Assembly (NCBI GenBank): GCA_002402965.1
Contig: DHGW01000092.1
Coordinates: 55,779 to 119,778, forward strand
Source: Bacteroidales bacterium UBA4788
GTDB lineage: Bacteria; Bacteroidota; Bacteroidia; Bacteroidales; VadinHA17
Length of the DNA stretch: 64,000 nt
Direction: 5' to 3'
The notes under the pieces: model-generated
Told to the model about the DNA's origin: nothing
Seen by the model: only the letters and a program-made list of their open reading frames with translations
The model's database searches: none
Part shown: positions 7,865 through 16,104 of the stretch, in pieces
Position numbering within the stretch: the first letter of the stretch is position 1
Layout of the letters: each line of letters opens with the position of its first letter
Program-made: the position numbers and the translations under genes

Positions 7865-9845
7865 CTTTTTTCTGATTATCTGACAATGTCAGGGTGAGTT
7901 TGATTTTAAAAGTTCTCAGCGGCATAGGATAATTGCGGACGCTCTCAGTGGCAGTGCCGAAGATGTTGCTGGCTTCAAACTCCGTTCTCAATCTGACAGC
8001 TCCTGCTTGAAGATCAGCTCCGGCGGAGAGGTCAGCAAGGAATTCCTGGGGCAGCCATTCACTGTTATCGGATGTGGTATACCGTCTGCTTTCCCATGAT
8101 ACTGAAAGGCCTGTTCTGAACCATTTCCGGGTAGCGCTGAGGTTCAGGTTTGCATGATTGAGCGGTGCATAGATCAGCTGTCTGCCAACTGCATTGTCGT
8201 TGGCAACGGCATTCGATTCAGCGATAACCGATCGTGTATATGCGTAATTGAGTATGCCGCGCAGGTTCCAGTTGCGGATAAGCAGCTCAGTTCCGGCCCT
8301 GGCTTCCGCACCGGTTACATTCACATCCCTGACGTTCTCAGCATTCCATAACCCGGACGCTCCGGGCATCCACTGGATGAGATTGCTTACTGCCGATGCG
8401 TGGAGGGTAAGGTCCAGGCTGTTACGTGTACCTGACGGGGTCACCCTGAGGAAAGACCACGAGGTCTCTCCCCCAGCAGCGCTCTCCGGCATCAGGTCGG
8501 GATTGCCGCCGGGGACCCAGTAAAGATCATTGAGGCAGGGGAGTTTGGTATTACGGCTCACACTCGCCTTGAGAAGATGTTCTCCGTTGTGTGAGAGCAT
8601 CCATGATGCTCCGGCAGTGAACTCCGGCGTCACCCTGATACCGGTTACGGCAGTCTGCCGTACCTGTAACAGCATGTTCAGCCTTGGCAGGGGATTCGAT
8701 CTGCCTGCAACAGATAGCGAGAAGGTGTTTCTCTCTTCCTCTCCTTCGTAGCTGAGAGTACGTGCTTTCTCAAAAACATCGCCTGCCCGGATCTCCAGCG
8801 TGGTCTTACCTGAGAGTCGGTATCCCAGCCTTGCACTGATCATTGCGGTGGATGAGCTGTTGTCACCGTTGTTCGAAGGAACCTCGTGAAAATACCTGTT
8901 CACATCATATGATCCTCCGGTGGTGACATCAGCGGTGAGCTTCCGGTGACCAGATGAATACTTCATTACTCCCCTGAACGACTTGTCAGTCTGTCTCTCG
9001 CCGAAGTTCTGCTGAACAGTCGTCACCGGTCCCGGGAGTTCGCGGTCTGAGTCGTTGTACCAGAGGTGAAGACTTAGCTGAGAATCTTTCATGCGGTACG
9101 CCATGTCACTCATGATGCCACCGGTGGAGAAAGCAGAGTTACTCCTCCTTTCATTCACCGGACCGCCGGGGGCGTCCCTGTTTTCGAAACGAAAATCATT
9201 GTGTGCCCTGCCTTGCCATGCTCCCAGCCTGGCATATGTGCGTTCCCCGCCGAATGCTACGGAGGCCGTCGAGGCATACTCGTTATAGCTCCCGGCACTC
9301 AGGCTTACGGAAGCCTCCTTACCCGTACCAAACAGCGGATCATTGTCAAGTTCAACCTTGCCGCCGATATAGCCGGTAAGATCGTCAAGATCAGAGCCCC
9401 CTGAAGTTATACGCACGGATGTTGAAGCCATCATCGGAATGATGGCGAAGTCGCTGTAACCGTTTCCGGGAGTATTGATTGTCAGTCCGTTCCATGTCAC
9501 CAGCGTATGGCTGCCTGACATCCCTCTGACGGATACAGATGCCAGCCCGTGATTCCCGTAGCGTTTGACGTAAAGCAGGCTGGCCGTCTGCAGCAGGGTA
9601 GCGAGGTCGTCTCCCTCATGGAACGAGACAATATCCGGTTCAATCCTGACAACCGTGAAGGGTGAGAGGCGTGCAGCAGCCCGTGCCGTGACGGTGACGG
9701 CAGAAATGTTTATGGTGTCTTCAATAAAGCTGTCCTGAGCCGGGCTGCGGGCCGGGAGGATCAAAAAGAACAGCATGACAACCGCTGAAAGCGGCAGGCG
9801 GCTCAATGACGCACGGATAATATGGGCAGATGACCTTACAATCAT
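7848..9845 (-). CDS. btuB: TonB-dependent outer-membrane cobalamin receptor
   Basis: About 665 residues when started at the ATG at 9845. An upstream in-frame ATG at 9905 exists but its 20 codons lie inside the riboswitch B12 box, so it is rejected. The mature protein begins after a signal peptide ending near SPAQ. A plug domain follows at about residues 35-165 (ITVTARAAAR-like TonB region, then LYVKRYGNHGLASVSVRG and IGGKVELDND), then a ~500-residue beta-barrel ending in an aromatic strand. It is the first gene of the operon and would import cobalamin across the outer membrane with energy from TonB. Regulation is by the cobalamin riboswitch directly upstream. Confidence 0.92.
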   Translation of the reverse strand: MIVRSSAHIIRASLSRLPLSAVVMLFFLILPARSPAQDSFIEDTINISAVTVTARAAARLSPFTVVRIEPDIVSFHEGDDLATLLQTASLLYVKRYGNHGLASVSVRGMSGSHTLVTWNGLTINTPGNGYSDFAIIPMMASTSVRITSGGSDLDDLTGYIGGKVELDNDPLFGTGKEASVSLSAGSYNEYASTASVAFGGERTYARLGAWQGRAHNDFRFENRDAPGGPVNERRSNSAFSTGGIMSDMAYRMKDSQLSLHLWYNDSDRELPGPVTTVQQNFGERQTDKSFRGVMKYSSGHRKLTADVTTGGSYDVNRYFHEVPSNNGDNSSSTAMISARLGYRLSGKTTLEIRAGDVFEKARTLSYEGEEERNTFSLSVAGRSNPLPRLNMLLQVRQTAVTGIRVTPEFTAGASWMLSHNGEHLLKASVSRNTKLPCLNDLYWVPGGNPDLMPESAAGGETSWSFLRVTPSGTRNSLDLTLHASAVSNLIQWMPGASGLWNAENVRDVNVTGAEARAGTELLIRNWNLRGILNYAYTRSVIAESNAVANDNAVGRQLIYAPLNHANLNLSATRKWFRTGLSVSWESRRYTTSDNSEWLPQEFLADLSAGADLQAGAVRLRTEFEASNIFGTATESVRNYPMPLRTFKIKLTLTLSDNQKKDEKPY

Positions 9846-9882
9846 TACTTTTATTCCCGAAAGCTCCTTGTTACAGGATACG

Positions 9883-10068
9883 TTCTGGCAGGTCTTCTGA
9901 CTCATCCCTACTCGCCGGGCCTTCCCGTCCGCCAGATGGCGAACAGTGGCGGGAATTCCGGCTGTAATGAACCGCCTTTTGGCGGAACGGGCTTCACAGC
10001 AGCGGGTACTGTCCCTGATTCTGACAGGGTTCCCTTTTCACTGCCGGAGAAAACCGGCAGCACCAGAA
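9883..10068 (-). ncRNA. Cobalamin (AdoCbl-class) riboswitch
   Basis: On the minus strand the segment holds the hallmarks of the cobalamin riboswitch. The outer P1 stem is TTCTGG (complement of 10063-10068) with CCAGAA (complement of 9883-9888). Next comes GGTGCTGCCGG, the central ACCCGCTGCTGTGA-type core, GCCACTGT, and finally a near-consensus B12 box GAGTCAGAAGACCTGCC at 9887-9903. It ends about 40 bases before the btuB start. A purine-rich AAGGAG between aptamer and start codon suggests translational control, but I cannot fold the expression platform by eye. It should switch the whole btuB-btuD operon off when cobalamin is plentiful. Confidence 0.92.
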
Positions 10069-10073
10069 TGAGA

Positions 10074-10105
10074 CAAAGGTAATGATAAGGAGCGTCACTC
10101 CTCAA
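10074..10105 (-). promoter_or_regulatory. Promoter of the B12 operon
   Basis: The minus strand carries TACCTTTG (10074-10081), an exact match to the Bacteroidota -7 consensus TAnnTTTG, with TTG at 10103-10105 after a 21-base spacer. Transcription would begin a few bases before the riboswitch P1 stem. A short dyad, AGGAG-N5-CTCCT, lies between the two boxes and about 30 bases after the GH92 stop codon. It could be an operator or just a 3' hairpin of the preceding transcript. Confidence 0.75.
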
Positions 10106-10137
10106 TGATAATTATTAACAAATGGTTGCCAGGCTGT

Positions 10138-12330
10138 TTATTTCATCACGAACCGGAGCTCCCCTCCGGCCATAATCTCCTCATAGGTGATGTAGTTACG
10201 TCCTGGCTTCTCACCGTTGAGAAATAGTTCGGAAACATTCTTTTTGTAAGGTGAATTGCCTTCTGCAACAATCCTGAAGGTTTTTCCCCCGGGAAGCGAA
10301 AGTGACACTTCGTCCAGGACCGGGCTGCCTGTAATGAACCTGCCGTCAGCCGGATTGACAGGATAGAATCCCATGGCTGAAAAGACGTACCAGGCTGACA
10401 TCTGGCCACAGTCTTCGTTGCCACAGATGCCGTCCCTTGCATCGGTGTACATCTCAGACATGATGCGGCGGACTGTCGATTCTGTCTTTTCCGGAGCACC
10501 TGCCATGGTGAAAAGGTAGGCGATATGGTGTGAAGGCTCATTGCCGTGTGCATACTGGCCTATGAGGCCGCTGATGTCGGGAGAGGCGTTTTCACCCTTT
10601 ACCTCCTCTGACACCCTGAACAGCGAATCAAGCCTTTGCAGGAAGACCTCCCTGCTGCCGAAGAGTGATACCAGTCCGTCAACATCATGCGGTGCCAGCC
10701 ATGAGTACTGCCACCCGTTCCCCTCGGTGAAATCCGAACGGGTATGGTGCGAATAGAGCGGGTCAAAGCCGGGGCGCCAGCTGCCGTCACTCATCCTGCC
10801 CCTCACGAAGAATATTGTGGTATCAAAAATGTTACGGTAGTTACGTGACCGTGCAAGAAATTGTTCAGCAAGCTCCGTCCTGCCCATATCGGAAGCCATC
10901 TGTGAGATGCACCAGTCATCGATTGAATACTCCATTGTCTTTGCCGCTGATTCATTCTCGAGCTCTGAAGGGATGTAACCATAATTGCGGTAATGATCCA
11001 GTCCCCTGAAATCGAGTGAAGCCGAATGGACTGCAGCCTCAAGTGCCGACTCGTAGTCAAATCCCGAGAATTTTTTGTGCATTGCATCGGCTATCACCGG
11101 TACCGCATGGTAACCAATCATACAGTTGGTCTCGTTGCCGGCAAGAGACCAGACTGGCAGCTTCCCCTGCTGTTCCTTTATGGCAAGCATAGTGTTGATA
11201 AAATCAGGTACCAGCTCAGGAACCGTGATTGTAAAAAGCGGATGGGCAGCACGGTAGGTGTCCCACAGTGAAAAGACGGTATAATTGGTAAAATCCCCGG
11301 CGGCATGAATTTTCCTGTCAGTGCCCCTGTACCTTCCGTCAGAATCACTGTAAAGATTGGGAGCAATCATTGTATGATATAGTGCCGTGTAGAAGACCCT
11401 GAGAAGAGAACTGTCTCGGGACTCAGCCCTGATCACTTCCAGACGCTTCTGCCACGCCTGGCGGGCCGAGGCGGCGACGCTTCCGAGGTCCCAACCCGGC
11501 ATCTCTGAAGCCAGGTTGCCCTTCGCTCCAGCCTCATCCACCGCGGATATCCCGGTGCGCACGATAAGCTCCTCTCCCTTTTTAATATCAAATGAGAGAA
11601 TACATGCAATGTTACGGCCTTCCGCTTCAGCAGTCCCGGTAACTGCTCCTGCTTTTACCATGGTTACTGACGCTGGTTCTGAGGAGAACTCCGAGAAGAA
11701 ATGGACATACTGTTCCTCAGCCCATCCTGATGAGATGCGGCTGCCTGAAAGCGCCTTTCCGTCCCACGATAGCCGGCAGTCGACCGGCCTGTCCCAGTTG
11801 ACGGCAAAGCCAAGGTCAATAAGAACATGCATGGTACCGTCAGTGACGGCGGTATATCTCTGAATGCCGCAGCGGGGCGTGGTTGAAAGCTCGACATTCA
11901 CACCGTTGGCAAGAGCCACGGCATAATAACCCGGCCGGGCCTGTTCTGCCTCATGTGAAAAGAGAGTCCTGTTGAGTTTTGCCAGTGAAGCGGTGCTGTC
12001 AGGCAGTGAAATGCTAAATTCACTCATCGATGGCAGAAAGAGAATGTCACACAGGTCACCGATACCTGTCCCGCTCAGGTGCGTGTGACTGAATCCGGCT
12101 ATGAGGGAGTCGGAGTAGTTGTATCCTGAACACCAGTCCCATCCGGAGGTGCCGTTATCGGGACTGAGCTGCACCATCCCGAACGATGTTGTGGCTCCGG
12201 GAAAAACATGGCCATGGGCAGCAGTGCCGATGAAAGGATCAACAAAAACGGTGAGGTCGCCGTGTGAAGGGGCGGTGCATGACGCCACGGTCAGCATCGC
12301 TGCCGCAATAAACAGTAATACACTTTTCAT
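10138..12330 (-). CDS. GH92 alpha-1,2-type mannosidase lipoprotein
   Basis: A 730-residue member of glycoside hydrolase family 92, calcium-dependent exo-alpha-mannosidases that trim mannose from N-glycans or mannans. The length is typical. The N terminus is a lipoprotein signal (LTVASC at 13-18). Family landmarks are VDPFIGTAAHGHVFPGA near the mature N terminus, EGNGWQYSWLAPHD, and GNEDCGQMSAWYVFSAMGFY, which holds a conserved acidic residue of the catalytic region. It is the last gene of a lacI / transglutaminase / GH92 set with 6-bp gaps, so expression probably responds to a sugar sensed by the LacI protein. Linkage specificity cannot be read from sequence. Confidence 0.93.
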   Translation of the reverse strand: MKSVLLFIAAAMLTVASCTAPSHGDLTVFVDPFIGTAAHGHVFPGATTSFGMVQLSPDNGTSGWDWCSGYNYSDSLIAGFSHTHLSGTGIGDLCDILFLPSMSEFSISLPDSTASLAKLNRTLFSHEAEQARPGYYAVALANGVNVELSTTPRCGIQRYTAVTDGTMHVLIDLGFAVNWDRPVDCRLSWDGKALSGSRISSGWAEEQYVHFFSEFSSEPASVTMVKAGAVTGTAEAEGRNIACILSFDIKKGEELIVRTGISAVDEAGAKGNLASEMPGWDLGSVAASARQAWQKRLEVIRAESRDSSLLRVFYTALYHTMIAPNLYSDSDGRYRGTDRKIHAAGDFTNYTVFSLWDTYRAAHPLFTITVPELVPDFINTMLAIKEQQGKLPVWSLAGNETNCMIGYHAVPVIADAMHKKFSGFDYESALEAAVHSASLDFRGLDHYRNYGYIPSELENESAAKTMEYSIDDWCISQMASDMGRTELAEQFLARSRNYRNIFDTTIFFVRGRMSDGSWRPGFDPLYSHHTRSDFTEGNGWQYSWLAPHDVDGLVSLFGSREVFLQRLDSLFRVSEEVKGENASPDISGLIGQYAHGNEPSHHIAYLFTMAGAPEKTESTVRRIMSEMYTDARDGICGNEDCGQMSAWYVFSAMGFYPVNPADGRFITGSPVLDEVSLSLPGGKTFRIVAEGNSPYKKNVSELFLNGEKPGRNYITYEEIMAGGELRFVMK

Positions 12331-12336
12331 AAATGA

Positions 12337-14958
12337 TTATTCTTTGATTTTTTTCAATATCTTCTGACCCGTCCCAATCCGGTATCCCTCTGAAGAGAAG
12401 AGGACCTCTCCGGCACTGTTGCAGCACAGTACAACGGGCATAGGTCTCGCCTGAGAACCGGTGCCGGGAAGTGACCGCAACAACTCCAGCCCGGGATCAG
12501 TGGCAAAGATCGAATTCCCGGGAGTGCCGCCGACCGACTCCGGGGTGAAACCTTCCGGGGTCCTGTCAGGATCTGTAAGGAACACGAACCATCCTCCCCA
12601 TGCGTCAAACTCCTCCTTCAGTACGGGCAGGTCGTTGAGCAGGTGTCGCGTAGGCTCACTGCCAGGCTCAATCCACACCAGGACCAGCCCTTTCCCGGAA
12701 AGAGAGCTGAGGCTGACTTTTTCGTCGCTGAGCAACTGTACTGTAGGCTCAAGGCTTATTTTCACACCTGTAAGAGTACTCTCAGGAAGGTCACGGAGGA
12801 TGACTTTCACCTCGAGTTCCTCACCCGGCTTCAGATCAAGGAATGAAACTGAGGCCATAACGTTTCCGTTCTCATCCCTGTCACCAGTGGTGAGCATGTA
12901 TAGACCGGGATCAAGCGGGATCCGCCCGGGAAGGTCGCTTATCCTGACACCGTAGCCGTAATCGAGAGTACTGAACCTTCCGTTTTCTACCCGTGCAAGA
13001 GTAAAATGAACGTGATATTCAGGTTCCAAACGCTTCCCGTCTTCATTGCCATCCATAAAGGTAACGTAAGCGGGAGTCCCGGATGGTTTTACTTCTCCCG
13101 TGAACCACACATCGTGCCACTCGCCTTCAACGTGATACTGTGGTCTTCCTGTTCCCGGTGCCAGCCTTGCAGGGATGCCGGCGCCTCTGCAGAGAGCCAC
13201 GAAAAAGATATCCCTGGAATGGCTGTCTGCCATGCGAAGCCTCAGCACAGCCCCGGGGATCAGGGGTACTGAATAGTGGTTTTCAGTTTCCGTTACAGCT
13301 ATGGTGGTGTCAGTCCACCGGACGGCGGCCCCGGGATCTGTCCTGAACGACTCCATCAGATCGGCGGGGAGAGCTGCAAGGACACTTCTGAAGGGCGACA
13401 GCAACTCGTTCGATATCCTCGGCGACAGTACATATCGGTCATACAGTGCTGTATCGGTCCCGGGAGCCTGAACAGGTGCATTGACCAGATGATCTGCAAG
13501 GACCTCTGCCGGTGTGTCACGCAGGTCTTTTTCAGAGATGTTATCAAGGATGCGAAGCGCCAGCGCGGACTTTTCTCCGGCTCCCCGGATAAACCCGGTT
13601 ATGGCCCTGTAGTTGCCCATGGACGATTTCATAATTCTTCCGACGGCTTCAGCAGGAAGTCCGGCCTCGCGGGCAATATCCTCAGCGCTGACATCTGCCA
13701 TCCAGGTGCTTATATAGGCTTTTCGTATGCTGTCTCCCTTCTTCAGGAGCAGGTTGTTCATCTGCACCAGGCCGGGATCCGGGCCCGGGAAGGGCTCAGG
13801 AACAACAGGTGCCTGCAGATCGGCCTCAACTATCCCTGCAGGTGCACCCATTGCAAGTGACACTTCCACCAGAGTGTCAGACGGAGAGGCCAGTGAAAAG
13901 CCGAATCTGTTTCCGTCGTCAGCCCAGATAAGCAGTGTGCCGTATCCTGTCATGAGGGAAGATTCGCCACGGCTGTCGCACTCCAGCCTTGAAAGGGGGT
14001 AGAACTCCGCATAGTTGTAAAGCATATATTCCACTGAAGCACCCGGTACGGGAACTCCCGTTCCGTCTGTCACCCTTACCTTCAGTACTTTCGTCTCCGC
14101 ATACCTGTCGAGGGTGTTTATTTCAGTGAAAAGGGCTTCTCTCCTGATAACCTTTTCATTTCCCTCATACCTCCCGAATGCCTTGGTGTGGATAAGCATG
14201 GCACGACGGGCAGGCTCAGTGAACCAGCCTCGGTCAGGCACCGGCTCGGGTTCGCATGCTCCCAGATAATGCCATGAACCGTCAACCCAGAACTCCACCC
14301 ATGCATGGTTGTCATCGGTATGAGCCCACCGCGGGGTATAGACCTGCCTGGCAGGTATGCTAACCGCACGCAATGCTGATACGGTGAAGGTAGACTCCTC
14401 CCCGCATCGCCCGCGTGCTGAGAGAATGGTGGCAAGAGGCGACGAGGTACGGGAGTCGGCACCCTGGTATGCGACCTTCTCATGACACCAGCGGTTAACC
14501 TCCAGGGCAGCCTCCATGGCACCCAGTCCCCTGACACGTTCACTTAATTCACCATAACAGAGATTCCTGAAATTGTCTGGATTTTCATTATTGATTCTTG
14601 TCGGCAGTACAAAATTCAGGAATATGCCTGAAGGAATGGCCTCCCCCCAGGGCATCTCTCTCCTGGCACGCAGGGCTGCCGAAACATTTTCAGCCAGGTA
14701 ACCCGGTTCACAGACGGCCATGTCACTCAGTGGCATGTATGCCATCAGGAAGGTCACGGCTTCACGCAGCGCCCTGTCACTGATGGTGTCAGCCATGCCA
14801 AACAGGTCGCTGCGCGTGCCTCCATGGATATCAGACCTTGCACTGTAGTCTCTGACTACTGCTTTTCTCAAAGGTTTGTCATCAATAAGATGACCACTGC
14901 TGCAGGAGAGCAGCACTGCCATGAGCAAAAAAGCCGGCAGCCTGATGATCCATGTCAT
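12337..14958 (-). CDS. Transglutaminase-like lipoprotein with C-terminal redoxin-like domain
   Basis: An 873-residue lipoprotein (LLSCSSG at 16-22). A transglutaminase-like core at about 140-235 has the Cys185 (GRCGEES), His218 (DDNHAW) and Asp226 (WVDGSWH) triad. After it come beta-rich segments, some transthyretin/carboxypeptidase-regulatory-like, and a second stretch (about 560-640) of the same flavour. The last ~110 residues look like a peroxiredoxin/TlpA fold (LVLVWIEPGSEPT, PMPVVLCCNSAGEVLF) but lack a CxxC pair. In bacteria such cores usually act as peptidases or hydrolases on peptides rather than cross-linkers. It lies 6 bp from the lacI-type gene upstream and 6 bp from GH92 downstream, so the operon may process glycoprotein material. 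Substrate unknown. Confidence 0.8.
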   Translation of the reverse strand: MTWIIRLPAFLLMAVLLSCSSGHLIDDKPLRKAVVRDYSARSDIHGGTRSDLFGMADTISDRALREAVTFLMAYMPLSDMAVCEPGYLAENVSAALRARREMPWGEAIPSGIFLNFVLPTRINNENPDNFRNLCYGELSERVRGLGAMEAALEVNRWCHEKVAYQGADSRTSSPLATILSARGRCGEESTFTVSALRAVSIPARQVYTPRWAHTDDNHAWVEFWVDGSWHYLGACEPEPVPDRGWFTEPARRAMLIHTKAFGRYEGNEKVIRREALFTEINTLDRYAETKVLKVRVTDGTGVPVPGASVEYMLYNYAEFYPLSRLECDSRGESSLMTGYGTLLIWADDGNRFGFSLASPSDTLVEVSLAMGAPAGIVEADLQAPVVPEPFPGPDPGLVQMNNLLLKKGDSIRKAYISTWMADVSAEDIAREAGLPAEAVGRIMKSSMGNYRAITGFIRGAGEKSALALRILDNISEKDLRDTPAEVLADHLVNAPVQAPGTDTALYDRYVLSPRISNELLSPFRSVLAALPADLMESFRTDPGAAVRWTDTTIAVTETENHYSVPLIPGAVLRLRMADSHSRDIFFVALCRGAGIPARLAPGTGRPQYHVEGEWHDVWFTGEVKPSGTPAYVTFMDGNEDGKRLEPEYHVHFTLARVENGRFSTLDYGYGVRISDLPGRIPLDPGLYMLTTGDRDENGNVMASVSFLDLKPGEELEVKVILRDLPESTLTGVKISLEPTVQLLSDEKVSLSSLSGKGLVLVWIEPGSEPTRHLLNDLPVLKEEFDAWGGWFVFLTDPDRTPEGFTPESVGGTPGNSIFATDPGLELLRSLPGTGSQARPMPVVLCCNSAGEVLFSSEGYRIGTGQKILKKIKE

Positions 14959-14964
14959 TATTTA

Positions 14965-16005
14965 TTACTTTAGATAAGAGCCACAGCTGCTCCTGACAAG
15001 CAGTTCAGGAGTCATGTTGACCTGGCGCTTATATTTACTCTTGCCCTGGTTCTTGACCTCGGACCAGATGATGTTGGCCACCTTGAGTGACATGGCCGCG
15101 AGGGGCCTGCGCAGCCTGGTGACCGGTGTGGTCAGCAGATCAAAACCTATGCCGTCTTCCATTGATACCAGCGCCACATCCTGAGGGATACGTATGTTCT
15201 TTGCCTGAAGTGCGAGGTACAGAGGGAAGACAAGCGGTGAATTGAGCACGATGATTGCATCACTCCTGTGCGGCGGCCTGAGAAAATTCTCAATCGCGGC
15301 AAAATCAAACTTCTCCCCTGCCTTGGGAAGACCGGCTACGGTGAAGTGTACCGAGTCGAAGTTTTTAGATTTCTTTGTCGAATTTCTGAGCTCCTCAAGC
15401 ATCTCCTTATCATAGGAAGCTGTATCCTCGCCTGAAATTACCAGAAGGTTTTTCAGTCCCAGCGAGGTAAGATGCTGTGTCATGACAGCAGCGCCGGCTG
15501 TCCTGTCGGAACAGACGGTGTTCAGCCTCATTCTCTTAATACTCTTTTCCAGCAGGACAAGCGGGTATGAATCACGGTTCAGGGCCCTTACCATACTGTC
15601 ATCGGCAGCGTTGCCAACAAGGATCATCCCACTGAAGAACTTCTTCAGAGAGGTTGTCAGCCTGTTGAAACGCATGTCATCCGGATCCCTGGTAAAGACT
15701 GAAAAGCCAAGACCTATACTTGAGAATGCCTTCTGAAGGTACGGAGTGATCTCGTAGATGAACGGATCATTCATCGAGGGAACCACCATACCGATGATTC
15801 CGGGTTTCTCCTCTGACGGCGCTGCCTCCCTCTTTTCGGCAACAGCATTGAAATACCCCATCTGCTTCGCAACCGCGAGCACCCTCTCCTGTGTCTCTTT
15901 CTTGATTCCGTGCTGATCAGCCTTACTGTTCAGCACTAACGATACTAATGTGCCCGAAAGACCTAGTCTTGCGGCAATGTCTTTGTTCTTAACCTTTTTC
16001 CCCAT
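14965..16005 (-). CDS. LacI-family transcriptional regulator
   Basis: A 346-residue regulator. The first 50 residues are a LacI helix-turn-helix (NKDIAARLGLSGTLVSLVLN, then a hinge-helix region ending in MGYFN), followed by a periplasmic-binding-protein-like sensor domain (GIIGMVVPSMNDPFIYEI onward). It is the first gene of the operon with the transglutaminase and GH92 genes, which suggests autoregulation and a mannose-containing or related effector; both are inference. A perfect 27-bp inverted repeat starts 10 bp upstream of the ATG. No PTS or repressor-cofactor features are visible. Confidence 0.9.
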   Translation of the reverse strand: MGKKVKNKDIAARLGLSGTLVSLVLNSKADQHGIKKETQERVLAVAKQMGYFNAVAEKREAAPSEEKPGIIGMVVPSMNDPFIYEITPYLQKAFSSIGLGFSVFTRDPDDMRFNRLTTSLKKFFSGMILVGNAADDSMVRALNRDSYPLVLLEKSIKRMRLNTVCSDRTAGAAVMTQHLTSLGLKNLLVISGEDTASYDKEMLEELRNSTKKSKNFDSVHFTVAGLPKAGEKFDFAAIENFLRPPHRSDAIIVLNSPLVFPLYLALQAKNIRIPQDVALVSMEDGIGFDLLTTPVTRLRRPLAAMSLKVANIIWSEVKNQGKSKYKRQVNMTPELLVRSSCGSYLK

Positions 16006-16014
16006 TTCATTTAA

Positions 16015-16041
16015 AATTAAAACTCAAAATTAGTTTTAATT
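16015..16041 (-). promoter_or_regulatory. Inverted repeat upstream of lacI-type gene (candidate operator)
   Basis: Perfect arms AATTAAAACT and AGTTTTAATT are separated by 7 bases, 10 bp before the start codon of the LacI-type regulator. Position and symmetry fit an autoregulatory operator, but the composition is almost pure A/T and differs from the CG-centred operators common for LacI proteins. A 5'-UTR hairpin is the alternative. Confidence 0.45.
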
Positions 16042-16076
16042 TTTTAGTAAGCAGAGTTTTTTAGTGCAATAATGTT

Positions 16077-16100
16077 AAAAATGCTGAAAAGCATTTTTTT
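16077..16100 (-). terminator. Terminator after yidC
   Basis: The hairpin AAAAATGCT / AGCATTTTT with a 4-base loop starts 5 bases after the yidC stop codon and ends in a run of T on the minus strand. The stem is A/T-rich, so it is a modest terminator. It also separates the DUF349-pyrG-yidC unit from the lacI operon. Confidence 0.6.
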
Positions 16101-16104
16101 CAGG

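Noticed and set aside
9908..10105. 65-residue open frame on the minus strand upstream of btuB
   Set aside because: It lies within the cobalamin riboswitch and promoter; RNA motifs explain the sequence and the translation resembles no protein.
13276..13860. 194-residue open frame on the plus strand inside the transglutaminase gene
   Set aside because: An antisense shadow of a well-supported 873-residue gene, with Cys/Arg-rich improbable composition.
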